A stretch of DNA of 64,000 bases from Beroe ovata (taxonomy: Eukaryota; Ctenophora; Nuda; Beroida; Beroidae). Numbering within the stretch: the first letter of the stretch is position 1; each line of letters begins with the position of its first letter. Both the position numbers and the translations under genes were made by a program. The notes below the pieces were generated by a model. It saw only the letters and a program-made list of their open reading frames with translations, was not told the DNA's origin and did not search any database. The DNA lies in the NCBI GenBank assembly GCA_946803715.1, contig CAMPET010000295.1, positions 10,189 to 74,188 on the forward strand, given 5' to 3'. Below are positions 47,969 to 58,311 of this stretch, in pieces.

Positions 47969-50900
47969 NTCAAATGTTCCTCTAAACGTGACTGACATTG
48001 ATTTTGGACTAAAGTAGGACGATTCTAGGTCCACGAAATCTGAGGGAAGTTGAATATTCTGTCAGTTGGTTGAAGTGCTGTTAGGATATTGATAAAGAGA
48101 GGAAGATTACGTATGCCCACCCCCATGCTATGCAGTATACATAATTACATACAGTATAATGTTGACGTCACTATTGCACGTCATATAATAATGACGCACA
48201 TAGTAATAATGACGTCATATGATATAGTACTCACCGAAGAGGACGACGTTTGTCGACCTGGTGATGTCTTCGTGAGTTGATTTGAACTTGAACACACACG
48301 AATAGGAGCCGCCATCTGACGGTTCTACCGATGTAAGATCAAGTGTGCTTTCCCACTCTTTGTCGCCGCCAACGTATACCCCGGCAACGTTAGAGGTGTC
48401 CTGGAGGAGATCATATAACGTGTTTCCATTGGGATATAATACATTCTGGGGATTTTCGCACGTAATACGTATCCCTCTCGCCAGAAGGTATTTCATATTT
48501 GTAGTGCGACAGAATTATAATATTGTGTTATGGAGATAAATGAATGCAAATGATGTGTTATGAAGGTAAACCGATAGTGCAGTTCCGTCTTTCTGCCACT
48601 CAATGTTTGACAGTAAGTCTCCGCCAGTGAAGGTACAAGTGAGTGTCAGAGTAGCGCCGTCAACATACATCTTATAATTTGTAGTATCCTCAAAGGAGTC
48701 CGCCACACCTGCGGAGTGATGCTTCCGGATAAAATCGGCCGAGACTCAGTAAACTCAGTGTTTTACAAATTGATCTCCTCCTATACCACCCGGCTTGGTA
48801 GGCCTGTGATGCGGGTTCGGACATCCCTCACACCAGTTTAGCAATGTGCAGTAATTTAGCAATACAGTCAAACGTAGAACTCACTGAAAACGTTGAGTGT
48901 TGCGTCAGCCGACAGAGTATCTTCGCCCACAACCGCCGAACATTTGAAGTACGTGTCAGTGAGCGCTGCCAGTTTCGCACTCTTGATTGTAAGGGTAGAT
49001 TTCTGCATGTTTGAGTTGAATGCAGTTGGAGTAATGACGAAATTGGTGGTATCGTCCACAACTGCTGTGTTCGCAGCACCAGTGGTCCAAGAAATGGTTG
49101 CCGACTCCAAGATGTTGGAGAGGGTACACGTGATGACTGCATCTTCGGTGCTGATGAAGTCCCAAAGAGTGTTTTCCAGCTCAATCTCTGCAATGAATAT
49201 CCGATTAGTTTATCGCAGTTAGCTACTGTGTTTGTTAAATAAATGCTGCAATTTTGAATATTAGAAAATGTGTTTGAATTGTTTTTACCTGGTTTAGACA
49301 CAGTAATTGTCTGGGTTCCTTCAAACGGATTGTTTGACGGGTTAATTGAACAGGTGTACACCGTGGCCGTCGTAAGTGAAGTCAGTTCAGAGCGCTGAAT
49401 CGTGAGTTTGGATACCATAGTGCTCGGATCGGAGACTGTCGCACCCTTGGTCCATGCTGCCGTATCAACTGTATATTTGGCACTCAGCTCATTGGCAGCC
49501 AGGTCACTTTGTGCGGTCGTACTCCACGTGACAACTGTGTCATCCAGTAATCCACTGAATGTACAGGTGATTGTTGCTGGCGCTAGGTTGGTAACATCTG
49601 TGTCTCCGGTGACCGTTACATCTGCAGATGAAGAGATTGAATATTGATCACTTGCGCTCTCGCACACAGACTCAAACAAAACACACCAACAAACACACAC
49701 ACACACACACACACACACAACACACACACACACACACGTCCCCTCCTGCAGCTGTTGTTCGTGGGTTGGGAAGGTCGGAGGGAAGCAGCCCGTATCAGTT
49801 GGGAGTAGGTGCAGTTCGTTTGGTGTTCTGATACACGAGTTAGGACATGTCATTGGCTTCTGGCACGAACACTCCAGACCTGACCGAGACAACTACATCA
49901 AGTGAGCTATATCTTGTCACACCCCCTTTCTGGCGACATATCGCCGCACTATGATAGCACCCAGTCACCGCATTATATGCAGACCGCACGTTTGTGTGTG
50001 TGAGTGTGTGTGACTGGGTGTGACCATTATTGAAACGCACTGAACTATGAAAACAGCACGATAATATGCTATTAAACTCCCCCCCCCAACTTTCCCAAGA
50101 TAGTTGACTTCCCGATCTGTAATAATCATGAGAGTGCTAATTAAGATATGATGGTAATTGTGTTTGGGTGCTATTTATAACGATTTTCACACACTCGCCT
50201 ATCAAAACACGTGAATTTTCCTCTAATAGCCTGTAATAACGCGCGCTAAAGTTAATAAATTTTCAGAGTTATTCCAGAGAATCTAGTTTTGGGAGCTGTT
50301 AGAAACTTTGAAAAGCTGCCAAATTCCAAAGTTAACTCATTTGGAAAACTCTACGATTACAAGTCAATCATGCATTACGGACCAAGGTTGGCATATATCA
50401 GCAGTACTTACAATTTACTATCTCCATTCTATTTGGAAATTTGAGATCTCACATTCTACCCCCCAAATTTATGACAAATTTTCTTGTTCCACAGACACTT
50501 CTCATCCAACTGGAAGAATACTATCGAAACACGGCTAGCAGACGCCCAGGACTACATTGGGCAGCGGCATAGCCTCAGCATGGGGGATATCGAGCAGGCT
50601 AAGATACTGTATGAGTGCCCCAGGGATGCCAACGGTGAGACTGTGTGTGTACTGTGTGTGTACTGTGTGTTGACGAATGGCCCCTCCCCAAGTCAGCTTG
50701 CTCCTCTATGGTAAAGGACGGTCACGGCAGACTTTCCTCCCCCGGATACCCGATGAACTACCTCCCCTCTCAGGACTGTATCACCATCATCCGTGAGTGT
50801 ATACTGTTATGTGCCTAGTGTACAGTGTACACTGTATAGTGTATACTGGATCTACAGTGTACTATGTACAGTGTATACCTAATGTACAATTATTATAGTA

Positions 50901-53900
50901 TAGTGTACTCACTGTATACAGGACAAACTCAGTAAATTGAATAGAATTGCTCTCAAAGTGGATGTCAAGCTCAATGAGAGGAATAATCCTCCCACCTATA
51001 TTCCTAGAGCCAGACATGGTTGGTTACGTTTTAGTAGCCCGTATACTGGATGTAGACATGCCCCAATCCTCCAAATCATCGTGCAGTGGTGATCATATAG
51101 AGATACGAGACGGTCCCTACCACGATAGTCCACTAGTTACCAGGTAACATACCATTAGTTACCAGGTAACATACCATGAGTTACCAGGTAACATTTCACT
51201 GGTAATATTTCACTAGTTACCAGGTGACATTTCACTAGTGACTAGTTACCAGGTAACATACCATCAGTTACCAGGTACTGTTTCACTGGTTACCAGGTGA
51301 CATTTCACTACCTAGTACCTAGTTACCAGGTGACATTTCAATAGTTACCAGGTAACAAACCATTAGTTACCAGGAAACATACCATTAGTTACCAGGAAAC
51401 AACCCACTAGTTACCAGGTAACATGGCATCACACTGGTATCTCCCCCTATTCTCAACATCTAACATCTCAGGGTGTGCGGGAAGTCTCACTCCGATGCTA
51501 TCATATCAGTCAGCGGGACTCTGTACATCAGATTCAGGTCTGATCTCCTAGGATCAGGTCGGGGATACCTCCTCGAGTTCGAGACACAGGACCTAGACGA
51601 GTGCGTGAGGGGGAACGGGGGCTGCTCTCACACATGTCACAACACCCCAGGAGCGTTCTACTGCTCGTGTCCCCCTGGCTGGCACCTTGCCAGGAGGGGA
51701 GACTACTGCATAGGTATGTACGGGGGAGGGGGAAACCTGTTTCCTGTGTTCGCCGTGTCTAATCCGACTTCCTCATTCTCTGTGATGCGATTATAGTGGC
51801 ATGTGCGGAAATCGCAGCTTTCGCCAATAACGGGCAATTTATAACGGGGGTTGAGGACCAGCTTCTATTCGTTAAGAATGGAAACCGAAGCGATGGCGGC
51901 TTAGTGGTTGAGCGTGGTCCCCTACAATTCTTCAGTGTGTAAAAGTGTCGGGATTTGCATTGGGATCCGTGCTTTTCATTGGCGGTGTCAGATATTATGT
52001 GACCACAAACAGGATAAGAGGGAGTCATTATATCTTGTTTCGTGACACGAGGCGGATATCATGAAAAGATTACCGCCAGCCCCTGTTAATTTGCATAATT
52101 ACCATGATTAGTTTTGTTGTAAAACAGCAACAATTTTACAATTACCAACTATCCAGGGAATAATAACAATATTACATATTGCTCTCGACAACACCCGGTT
52201 ACTCAACCAATCCTCTCAGCCTTCCTCTCCTATTATCACAACCCCTCCCACTCTCATCCCCTCCTCTCTCCCCCTCCCCCACCCTATTTCCCCTCATCAC
52301 CCTCCCCCCTCTCACCCACTCTCACCCCCTCCTCTCTCCCCGTATTATCACGACCCGCTCAACATGACGTGTATATTTCCCGCAGACCCGGGCACGAGTG
52401 GGAGCTGTAGCGGGTTCCTAGACGGAGAGAGCGGTACTCTGGCCAGCCTGGGGTACCCAGACCCCTACATGGCCGGGTTGTCGTGTTATTGGGGTATATA
52501 CCCGCCCACAGCACGGTACATCCACCTCCAGTTCCATGACTTTGACCTGGAGACGGGGGGTGGGGGTCCGGACTGTCTGTACGACTATGTCGAGGTGGGT
52601 CTACAACAGGTGGAGGGGTACCCTCGCCACTTTCATACCAATGAGCTTGTTGTTCTTACACACAAATGACATGATGAGCAACATTGACATCTCCAGTAAC
52701 AGTCTGCTGTCCAGGTTTCTGCTGGATTTGAGAAAGTGCGATATTGTGGTAAATCTCTGCCTCCAGTCCTGACATTCAACTCGACCAGTATCTCCCTGCG
52801 ATTCCACTCAGATGCTTCCCAAGCAGGCAGGGGATTCCTAGCAACATATACCACAACCCCAGCTGAAGCAGGTGAGGTGGCAACTTTGCAACTCACTCCC
52901 TCACTAATTATTTATATGGTATCTCACCCTCGCTGTATAATGGAATGCCTCCAATTCACGGTGCAATAACACCGATTATCTCAATTTGATACAAGAGAGG
53001 TGTTAAGTAGGTATCCTAAAGATGGACATTCCATCACACACCATCGTACAAAACATGATAAGTGTTAGCTGGACTGATGACTGATCAGCGCTGCTCTGTA
53101 GTAGTAGTATGAAAAGTCTGTATGTGTTTATTGGACTCTAATTAGGGTGAAAACTGAGTATTGTTGTAACAAATTCAATCATTAGAATCGGAAAGTTTGG
53201 TCTCTGATAAAATCTAAAGTTAGCGGTGACATTCGACATTGGGCATCTCTCCTCTCATTCCTCAACGATGTGTAGCTCACAGCGCCGTGTATCAAATTAT
53301 CAATTTGTCCTGACGTGGTAAACCAATGGTCAATAACCAATAATCTGCGATAAAACCTAAGATACGTCGATGACAGGCACGTTGTCAGACAATTTTCCGG
53401 GGGGGGGGTCTGGGTGCTCTGCCCCTAGAAGCCAGAGGTTAAGTTTTGTTCGAAAGAGTGAAGTTCTTGGAAATTTTCATCAGAAATTCAAATTTCTGAG
53501 GAGGGCCGCGCCCCCCTGATCCTCGCCCCGTGTACACTCTACGTGCCTGGTCGATGATATACAATATACACTAGTATTCGTCACTGCGTACCGTTGACAC
53601 CCCTCTATGTCACTGCGTACCGTTGACACCACTCTATGTCACTGCGTACCGTTGACACCACTCTACGTCGCTACGTACCGCTGACACCACTACATAACAT
53701 TCCCTGACGTAAACACCACTCTACGTCACTGTGTACCGCTGACACAACTCCATAAAATTCCATGACGTATACACCACTCTACGTCACTGCGTACCGCTGA
53801 CACCACTACATAACATTCCATGACGTGAAGACAATTTTTCGTCACTGTGTACCGCTGACACCACTCCATAAAATTCCATGACGTATACACCCAATTACGT

Positions 53901-54502
53901 CACTGCATGGTGGGTACTGCTGACACCACTGCATAACATTCCATGAACAGCAATGCTGTTTCCTGCCCTGTACCCGGATTTAAATTCGAGTAGAAATAGG
54001 TGCGACATTCTGCTCAATTCCATAGAACATAGCACATGCTAGGGTTAGGGCTAGGCTAGGTAAAGACAACACTTGATCTCACACTATTTCAGATAGTGTG
54101 ACGTGCACTACGATACTGAGCACAGTTAGAGGGGAGATAGTGTACAGGAGGGGAGAAGAGAAGTGCGATGAGCGATCCTACATCATTTCGCTGCCCTCCT
54201 CGTTCCAACTATCCTACAAGTACTCGGTAAGTAGTAGTAGTACCTGGATTACCTGCACTGATATGAATAGCGTCACGGACTCAAAACTAGTGTGAAACTG
54301 CTGTGATTCAAATCGTACAAGAGTGTCGCACCAGTGTCACATTTAATGCTGCGCCAGTGTCGTCGAGTTTCGAGTCAAAACTCAATTAATGCAGTGTTAT
54401 AACCTTCATAATATACAACAGGGCATAATGCGTGGCAAAGTATCGATATACACAACAAAGCTGTTGAAAATGTACAAAGACCACACTCGCCCAACCGCCA
54501 CA
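47810..54502 (+). CDS. secreted astacin/tolloid-like metalloprotease (copy A, 3' end cut off)
   Basis: Secreted zinc protease of the BMP1/tolloid type. Probable exon 1 (47810-47930, also 46874-46994) gives a signal peptide [18 protein letters not shown]. The propeptide and the first half of the protease are missing between 47931 and 49751. Then, all in matching phase: 49752-49901 ([19 protein letters not shown], the zinc site), 50267-50386 ([11 protein letters not shown], the Met-turn), 50495-50634 (end of astacin, [13 protein letters not shown]), 50697-50792, 51008-51143 and 51472-51713 (CUB1 then calcium-binding [21 protein letters not shown]), 52386-52594 and 52715-52871 (CUB2), 54093-54226 and 54422-54502 (CUB3, cut at N 54503). 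The final exons exist only in copy B. The astacin domain keeps all zinc ligands. Likely acts on extracellular matrix or BMP antagonists (family inference). Confidence 0.88.
48235..49621 (-). CDS. immunoglobulin-domain protein, three Ig domains, partial
   Basis: Unnamed extracellular Ig-superfamily protein. Exons on the minus strand: 49621-49289 (Ig1: [20 protein letters not shown] ... [10 protein letters not shown]), 49187-48885 (Ig2: [20 protein letters not shown] ... [10 protein letters not shown]), 48708-48572 and about 48476-48235 (Ig3 split by an intron: [20 protein letters not shown], then [20 protein letters not shown]). Each has the Cys, Trp and Y-x-C pattern. Boundaries use normal GT-AG sites. 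No signal peptide, membrane segment or end was found. A donor at 48234 says it continues to the left, across the N at 47969, where the next exon is not seen. It overlaps, antisense, the gap in the tolloid-like gene between exon 1 and 49752, so it is either nested in that gene or brought there by a wrong join. Confidence 0.8.
49688..49738. repeat. (CA)n microsatellite
   Basis: Between the Ig-gene acceptor at 49621 and the astacin zinc-site exon at 49752. Confidence 0.95.
51124..51425. repeat. minisatellite of duplicated 5' splice sites
   Basis: About 13 units of 20-24 bp with AGTTACCAGGTAACATACCA. The first unit is the real exon end, TTACCAG with donor gtaaca at 51144; the rest copy the exon-intron junction into the intron. 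Copy B has only about three units at 58631-58692. Confidence 0.95.
51714..52385. other. EGF-CUB2 intron of the tolloid-like gene
   Basis: Non-coding. C/T-rich tract at about 52210-52345 before the acceptor. The same intron at 58983-59658 differs by small indels and substitutions. Confidence 0.7.
53580..53945. repeat. satellite in tolloid-like intron, TGACACCA family
   Basis: About six units of 40-65 bp with CGTCACTGCGTACCGCTGAC, ACCACTACATAACATTCCAT and GACGTATACACCACTCTA. In reverse orientation this resembles the TGGTGTCAGC satellite at 26.5 and 34.4 kb. The allelic array is at 60968-61650. Confidence 0.9.
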
Positions 54503-54503
54503 N

Positions 54504-55141
54504 CGCGAGGTTTAGAGGACCAAAGTCAGCATAGAATCTGAAAAAATAGAAACATGTGACAACTCGCATCAAATTCGTTCTTTCTCGGTTAAAAAAAGTC
54601 ATCAAAACGCCGATATATCATAGGTCGTTCATTAGTTGCTAAAAATTCGGTGACGACTGACGATGATCATTATTTAGCAGACGAGATGATCATCGTCCTC
54701 AAGATTCACTCACGGTTGGTATTCAAACTCCTCGTCTATCGAGAAAAAGTACATTGTCTGCTTCTGTCGGGGTTTGGAACGGAATGTGGCAAAGTACAGT
54801 CGGTCTGAGGGAGGGGGGAAACCACGTCAAAAACATTGACAAAATAATAATAAATAAATAAATAAGAGTATTTATTACACGCTTAGACATTGTCAAATAA
54901 GTTCCTGAAAGGTTTAACTATTTTAGCCATTTAAGCGTGAGCATGTCACAAAACTTAAGTGTTCTTTCAAAATAAAGTCACTGTCAAAAGATATGATGAT
55001 CAAAAGACAGAATGGAAAATTTTTCATGACGTCGATTAATGGAATTCTAATTCCAGGATTATGTCGTTTACCTTTGATAAACTCCTGCGCATCAATAATC
55101 TCCCTTCCATCTCTATCGACAGTAGCAAATGTCATATTCAT
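54504..55141 (-). CDS. CDC14: CDC14 dual-specificity phosphatase, 5' end only
   Basis: N-terminal part of the CDC14 family phosphatase that reverses CDK phosphorylation in mitotic exit and cytokinesis. Exons on the minus strand in matching phase: 55141-55072 (MNMTFATVDRDGREII, AQEFIK), 54804-54714 (DRLYFATFRSKPRQKQ, YFFSIDEEFEYQ) and 54537-54504 (PFYADFGPLNLA). The joined reading follows human CDC14A/B almost residue for residue. It stops at the single N at 54503, beyond which the sequence is an exon of the plus-strand protease, so the rest of CDC14, including the catalytic HCxxGxxR, is not in this window. Head-to-head with the first SDR gene, 399 bp apart. Confidence 0.9.
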
Positions 55142-55540
55142 GTCAGAACAGGAGCTGAAATGTGAACAATTATTCAATCAGTACGCGCGCCGCATGCGCA
55201 TGGATCCGTATTATTCTTTACACCAAATTTTCACAAACTCTGCAGTTTACACACGGTTTAACACAACCACATAATTCTCCAAACAAGTCCCATGTGATTG
55301 GAAAGCGAGTGTTTTCTTTGTATATCAGGTGTACGGTAATTGGTGATCGTTAATTGCTGATTGTTGATGGTACAATTCGTGCGTGAGATTGTGTAGCACC
55401 TATTTCCATGTGATGAATTTCATCTTGTGGGTGCATGAGTGTAGTTTTTTCAATAATTTGTCGTTGTTTCTGCAGATCCCGACAACTTAAATTTCTGCTC
55501 CTGACTATTATATCTTAGAGTTATCTTCAGACATCTCCCG
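55142..55540. promoter_or_regulatory. shared 5' region between CDC14 and SDR1
   Basis: 399 bp between the divergent start codons of CDC14 (minus) and the first SDR gene (plus). No TATA box or other motif could be assigned. A bidirectional promoter is inferred from the arrangement only. Confidence 0.35.
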
Positions 55541-56362
55541 ATGACCTCCCTCCTTTTCACCCTCCTCCAACTACCGTTCTACTTCCTACTGGAGGTGATC
55601 TACTTTATCACCCGGTGTCGACCCAAGAAACAGATACGAAACGAACACGTGCTAATCACAGGTGCATCAAGAGGCACAGGAGCTAAACTTGCACAAAAAC
55701 TCGCCGAGTTGGGTAACACAGTGCATCTTGTGGGTCGAAACAAAGCACTGATCGAACAGAACGTTGAGGAGATAAGATCACAGGGACGCAATGCCCACGC
55801 CCACATCTGTGATCTCTCCCAGTCGGACCAAGTTGAGAAACTACACAAAGACATGAGTTCAGCAGGTCATGACATAACTGTCCTGATCATGAATGCTCGT
55901 GTGGAGTATGGTGTGAGTATAGGAGACTTGACTCTGGACCAGCTGGATAGCTCCGTGAAAACCAATCTAACTTCCAACATGTGGCTTGTCAAGCTCTTCC
56001 TACCCAAGATGGTCGAGCTCGGCAAAGGTCACGTGATCACAATGTCGTCAGCTCTAGCACTCTTCACCACGACCAGAGTGACGGATTACTGTGCCACTAA
56101 AGCAGGACAAGCTCACATGACTCGACAACTCCGTGCAGAGCTCATCAACTCGGATACAGTGGAGTTCACCAACGTCTACTGCACGAGAATAGATCCTGAC
56201 CTCGGAGCGGCGGTTTGTCTGAGAGGGATCCTAGAGAATAAAACCGATATCGTACTGGTGAAGAGTTCTATAGCGGCGTTTGGGCTGAGAGTGTACGGGT
56301 GGCTGCCACAGCCACTTCGGAAATTCATATCGATGAAAACTGTCGACTCATTGAAACAGTGA
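55541..56362 (+). CDS. SDR16C-type short-chain dehydrogenase, copy 1 (altered active site)
   Basis: Membrane-anchored short-chain dehydrogenase, closest by motif to the SDR16C group (RDH10, HSD17B11/13, SDR16C5: retinoid or steroid oxidoreductases). 273 residues, no introns. N-terminal hydrophobic anchor FYFLLEVIYFITRCRPKKQI; NAD(P) motif TGASRGTGAKLA; catalytic-type Ser in MSSALALF; YCATK (YxxxK). The structural NNAG motif is changed to MNAR, and the substrate-loop region VYCTRIDPDL lacks the normal PxxVxT. The first 45 codons are nearly identical to copies 2 and 3, while the rest is much more diverged. May be a low-activity or repurposed paralogue. Stop at 56360. Confidence 0.88.
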   Translation: MTSLLFTLLQLPFYFLLEVIYFITRCRPKKQIRNEHVLITGASRGTGAKLAQKLAELGNTVHLVGRNKALIEQNVEEIRSQGRNAHAHICDLSQSDQVEKLHKDMSSAGHDITVLIMNARVEYGVSIGDLTLDQLDSSVKTNLTSNMWLVKLFLPKMVELGKGHVITMSSALALFTTTRVTDYCATKAGQAHMTRQLRAELINSDTVEFTNVYCTRIDPDLGAAVCLRGILENKTDIVLVKSSIAAFGLRVYGWLPQPLRKFISMKTVDSLKQ

Positions 56363-56519
56363 AATGTTTCAACATGATGCGAATTTTGTAAAATTATTTG
56401 CTCCTGTTACAGAATTGAGAATAACCTTGACTTAAAATCGAGGAATTATTGTATTCTCAACAAATTGTTTTAATGCTCGTCTGCCATGATTAATTATTCC
56501 GATAACCTTTCCCCATAGG

Positions 56520-57380
56520 ATGGCATCCCTTCTCCTGACCCTCCTCAAACTCCCGTTCTACTTCCTACTGGAGGTGATCTACTTTATCACCCGGTGTCGA
56601 CCCAAGAAACAGATACGAAACGAACACGTGCTTATCACAGGAGCATCGCAGGGGATCGGTGGCGGGCTAGCGGACAAATTCGCTGAGATGGGAAACACTG
56701 TTCACTGTGTTGGTCGAAACAAAGCTCGGCTGGACGACAAGGTAAGGGAGCTCCGAGCAAAGGGATACAAAGCACATGGTTACACATGTGATATCTCCAA
56801 ATTGGACGAAGTAGAGAAGCTGTATCAGGACATCACCGGGGGTGGCTTCACGGTTACTGTTCTGGTGAACAACGCCGGCGTGGCTTGGGGTGAGACAATT
56901 GGGGACCTCAGCCTGGAGAAACTGGACGTGGCCGTGAAAACCAACCTAACCTCCAACATGTGGCTTATCAAGCTCTTCCTACCCAAGATGGTCGAGCTGG
57001 GTAAAGGTCACGTGATCAACATGAGCTCTGGCGCTGGTCTCTTCCCCTTTGTTAAGGTGACTGATTACTGTGCTACAAAAGCAGGGCAGATACACATGAC
57101 TGATCAGCTAAGGGTGGAATTCATCGACACAGGAGTCAAGTTCACGACCATTTTCCCAGCTAACGTGGCTACCAGCATGACTGAGAGAATGTCGCACAGG
57201 GTGACAATGATGCCGATCGAGCTGTGTTCAGACCAATGTATCCGGGGCATACTGGAGGAGAAGGAAGAGATTCTTGTGATGAGATATGCGGTCGGGAAGA
57301 TGTTTGTCAGGGTGTTTCCTTGGCTACCGGCACCACTCAAGCACTATGTCAGAAATAAGACTGTGGAGTTCTTTGAATAG
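56520..57380 (+). CDS. SDR16C-type short-chain dehydrogenase, copy 2
   Basis: Complete, intronless, 286 residues. N-terminal anchor as in copy 1, TGASQGIGGGLA cofactor motif, CDIS, VLVNNAGVAWGE (intact NNAG), HVINMSSGAG with the catalytic Ser, DYCATKAGQ (YxxxK), and FPANVATSM as the PxxVxT loop. All catalytic residues are present, so this copy looks active. Substrate unknown; retinoid, steroid or lipid alcohols are the family's range. Lies 157 bp after copy 1. Confidence 0.92.
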   Translation: MASLLLTLLKLPFYFLLEVIYFITRCRPKKQIRNEHVLITGASQGIGGGLADKFAEMGNTVHCVGRNKARLDDKVRELRAKGYKAHGYTCDISKLDEVEKLYQDITGGGFTVTVLVNNAGVAWGETIGDLSLEKLDVAVKTNLTSNMWLIKLFLPKMVELGKGHVINMSSGAGLFPFVKVTDYCATKAGQIHMTDQLRVEFIDTGVKFTTIFPANVATSMTERMSHRVTMMPIELCSDQCIRGILEEKEEILVMRYAVGKMFVRVFPWLPAPLKHYVRNKTVEFFE

Positions 57381-57596
57381 GATGTTCATAATGGGGTAGC
57401 AGGACTTTATGTTTTCAATTATGACAAGATTCGATTCCAGATCCATGATCAAGCGAAAATCAATGAATTGTAATCTCTATCATCGATATTATACCTACTG
57501 CAGTACATGCCTATATTATTACATGTGTCTTTTGCTTTCGAGTTTAATTTTCACAATAAGAGTCCCTAGTTTTACCAGCTACTTCTCCTTGTAGCG

Positions 57597-58212
57597 ATGA
57601 CCTCACTCCTTCTCACCCTCCTCCAACTCCCGTTCTACTTCCTACTGGAGGTGATCTACTTTATCACCCGGTGTCGACCCAAGAAACAGATACGAAACGA
57701 ACACGTGCTAATCACAGGAGCATCGCAGGGAATCGGTGCTGAATTGGCAGAACAACTTGCTAAGATGGGCAACACCGTTCACTGTGTAGCTCGAAACAGA
57801 GCTAAACTCGACAAGAAGGTAGAGGAAATGAGGGATCGAGGGTACAAAGCACATGCTTACACGTGCGATGTATCCAAGGCAACGGACGTGGAGAAGCTGT
57901 ACCGAGACATAACTGAGGCTGGTTTTACAATCACAGTTCTGGTAAATAACGCTGGTGTCGCATGGGGAGAGAGTGGTGGAATAGGAGACCTAACTCTGGA
58001 CCAGCTGGATAGCTCCGTGAAAACCAACCTGACTTCCAACATGTGGCTTGTCAAGCTCTTCCTACCCAAGATGGTCGAGCTGGGGAAGGGTCACGTGATC
58101 AACATGAGCTCAGGCGCAGGCGTAGTCCCAATGGTCCGTCTGACAGACTACTGTGCTACGAAAGCAGGACAAGTCCAGATGACTCACCAACTGCAAGCGG
58201 AGTTTGCAACAA
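57597..58212 (+). CDS. SDR16C-type short-chain dehydrogenase, copy 3, truncated at an N join
   Basis: Same N-terminal anchor, TGASQGIGAELA, VLVNNAGVAWGE followed by a two-to-three residue insertion (SGGIG), HVINMSSGAG and DYCATKAGQ. Intact up to about residue 205 (QLQAEFAT), where a single N at 58213 joins it to a (TG)n tract of the protease locus. The missing third is an assembly effect, not a mutation. Middle segment LTLDQLDSSVKTNLTSNMWL is shared with copy 1 rather than copy 2. Confidence 0.9.
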
Positions 58213-58213
58213 N

Positions 58214-58286
58214 GTGTGTGTGTGTACTGTGTGTGTGTGTATACAATGTGTGTGTGTTTGTGTGTGTGTGTGTATGTGTGTGTGTT
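58214..58286. repeat. (TG)n microsatellite at a contig join
   Basis: Starts directly after the N at 58213. Corresponds to the shorter TG tract at 50640-50670 in copy A. Confidence 0.95.
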
Positions 58287-58311
58287 GACGAATGGCCCCT
58301 CCCCAAGTCAG

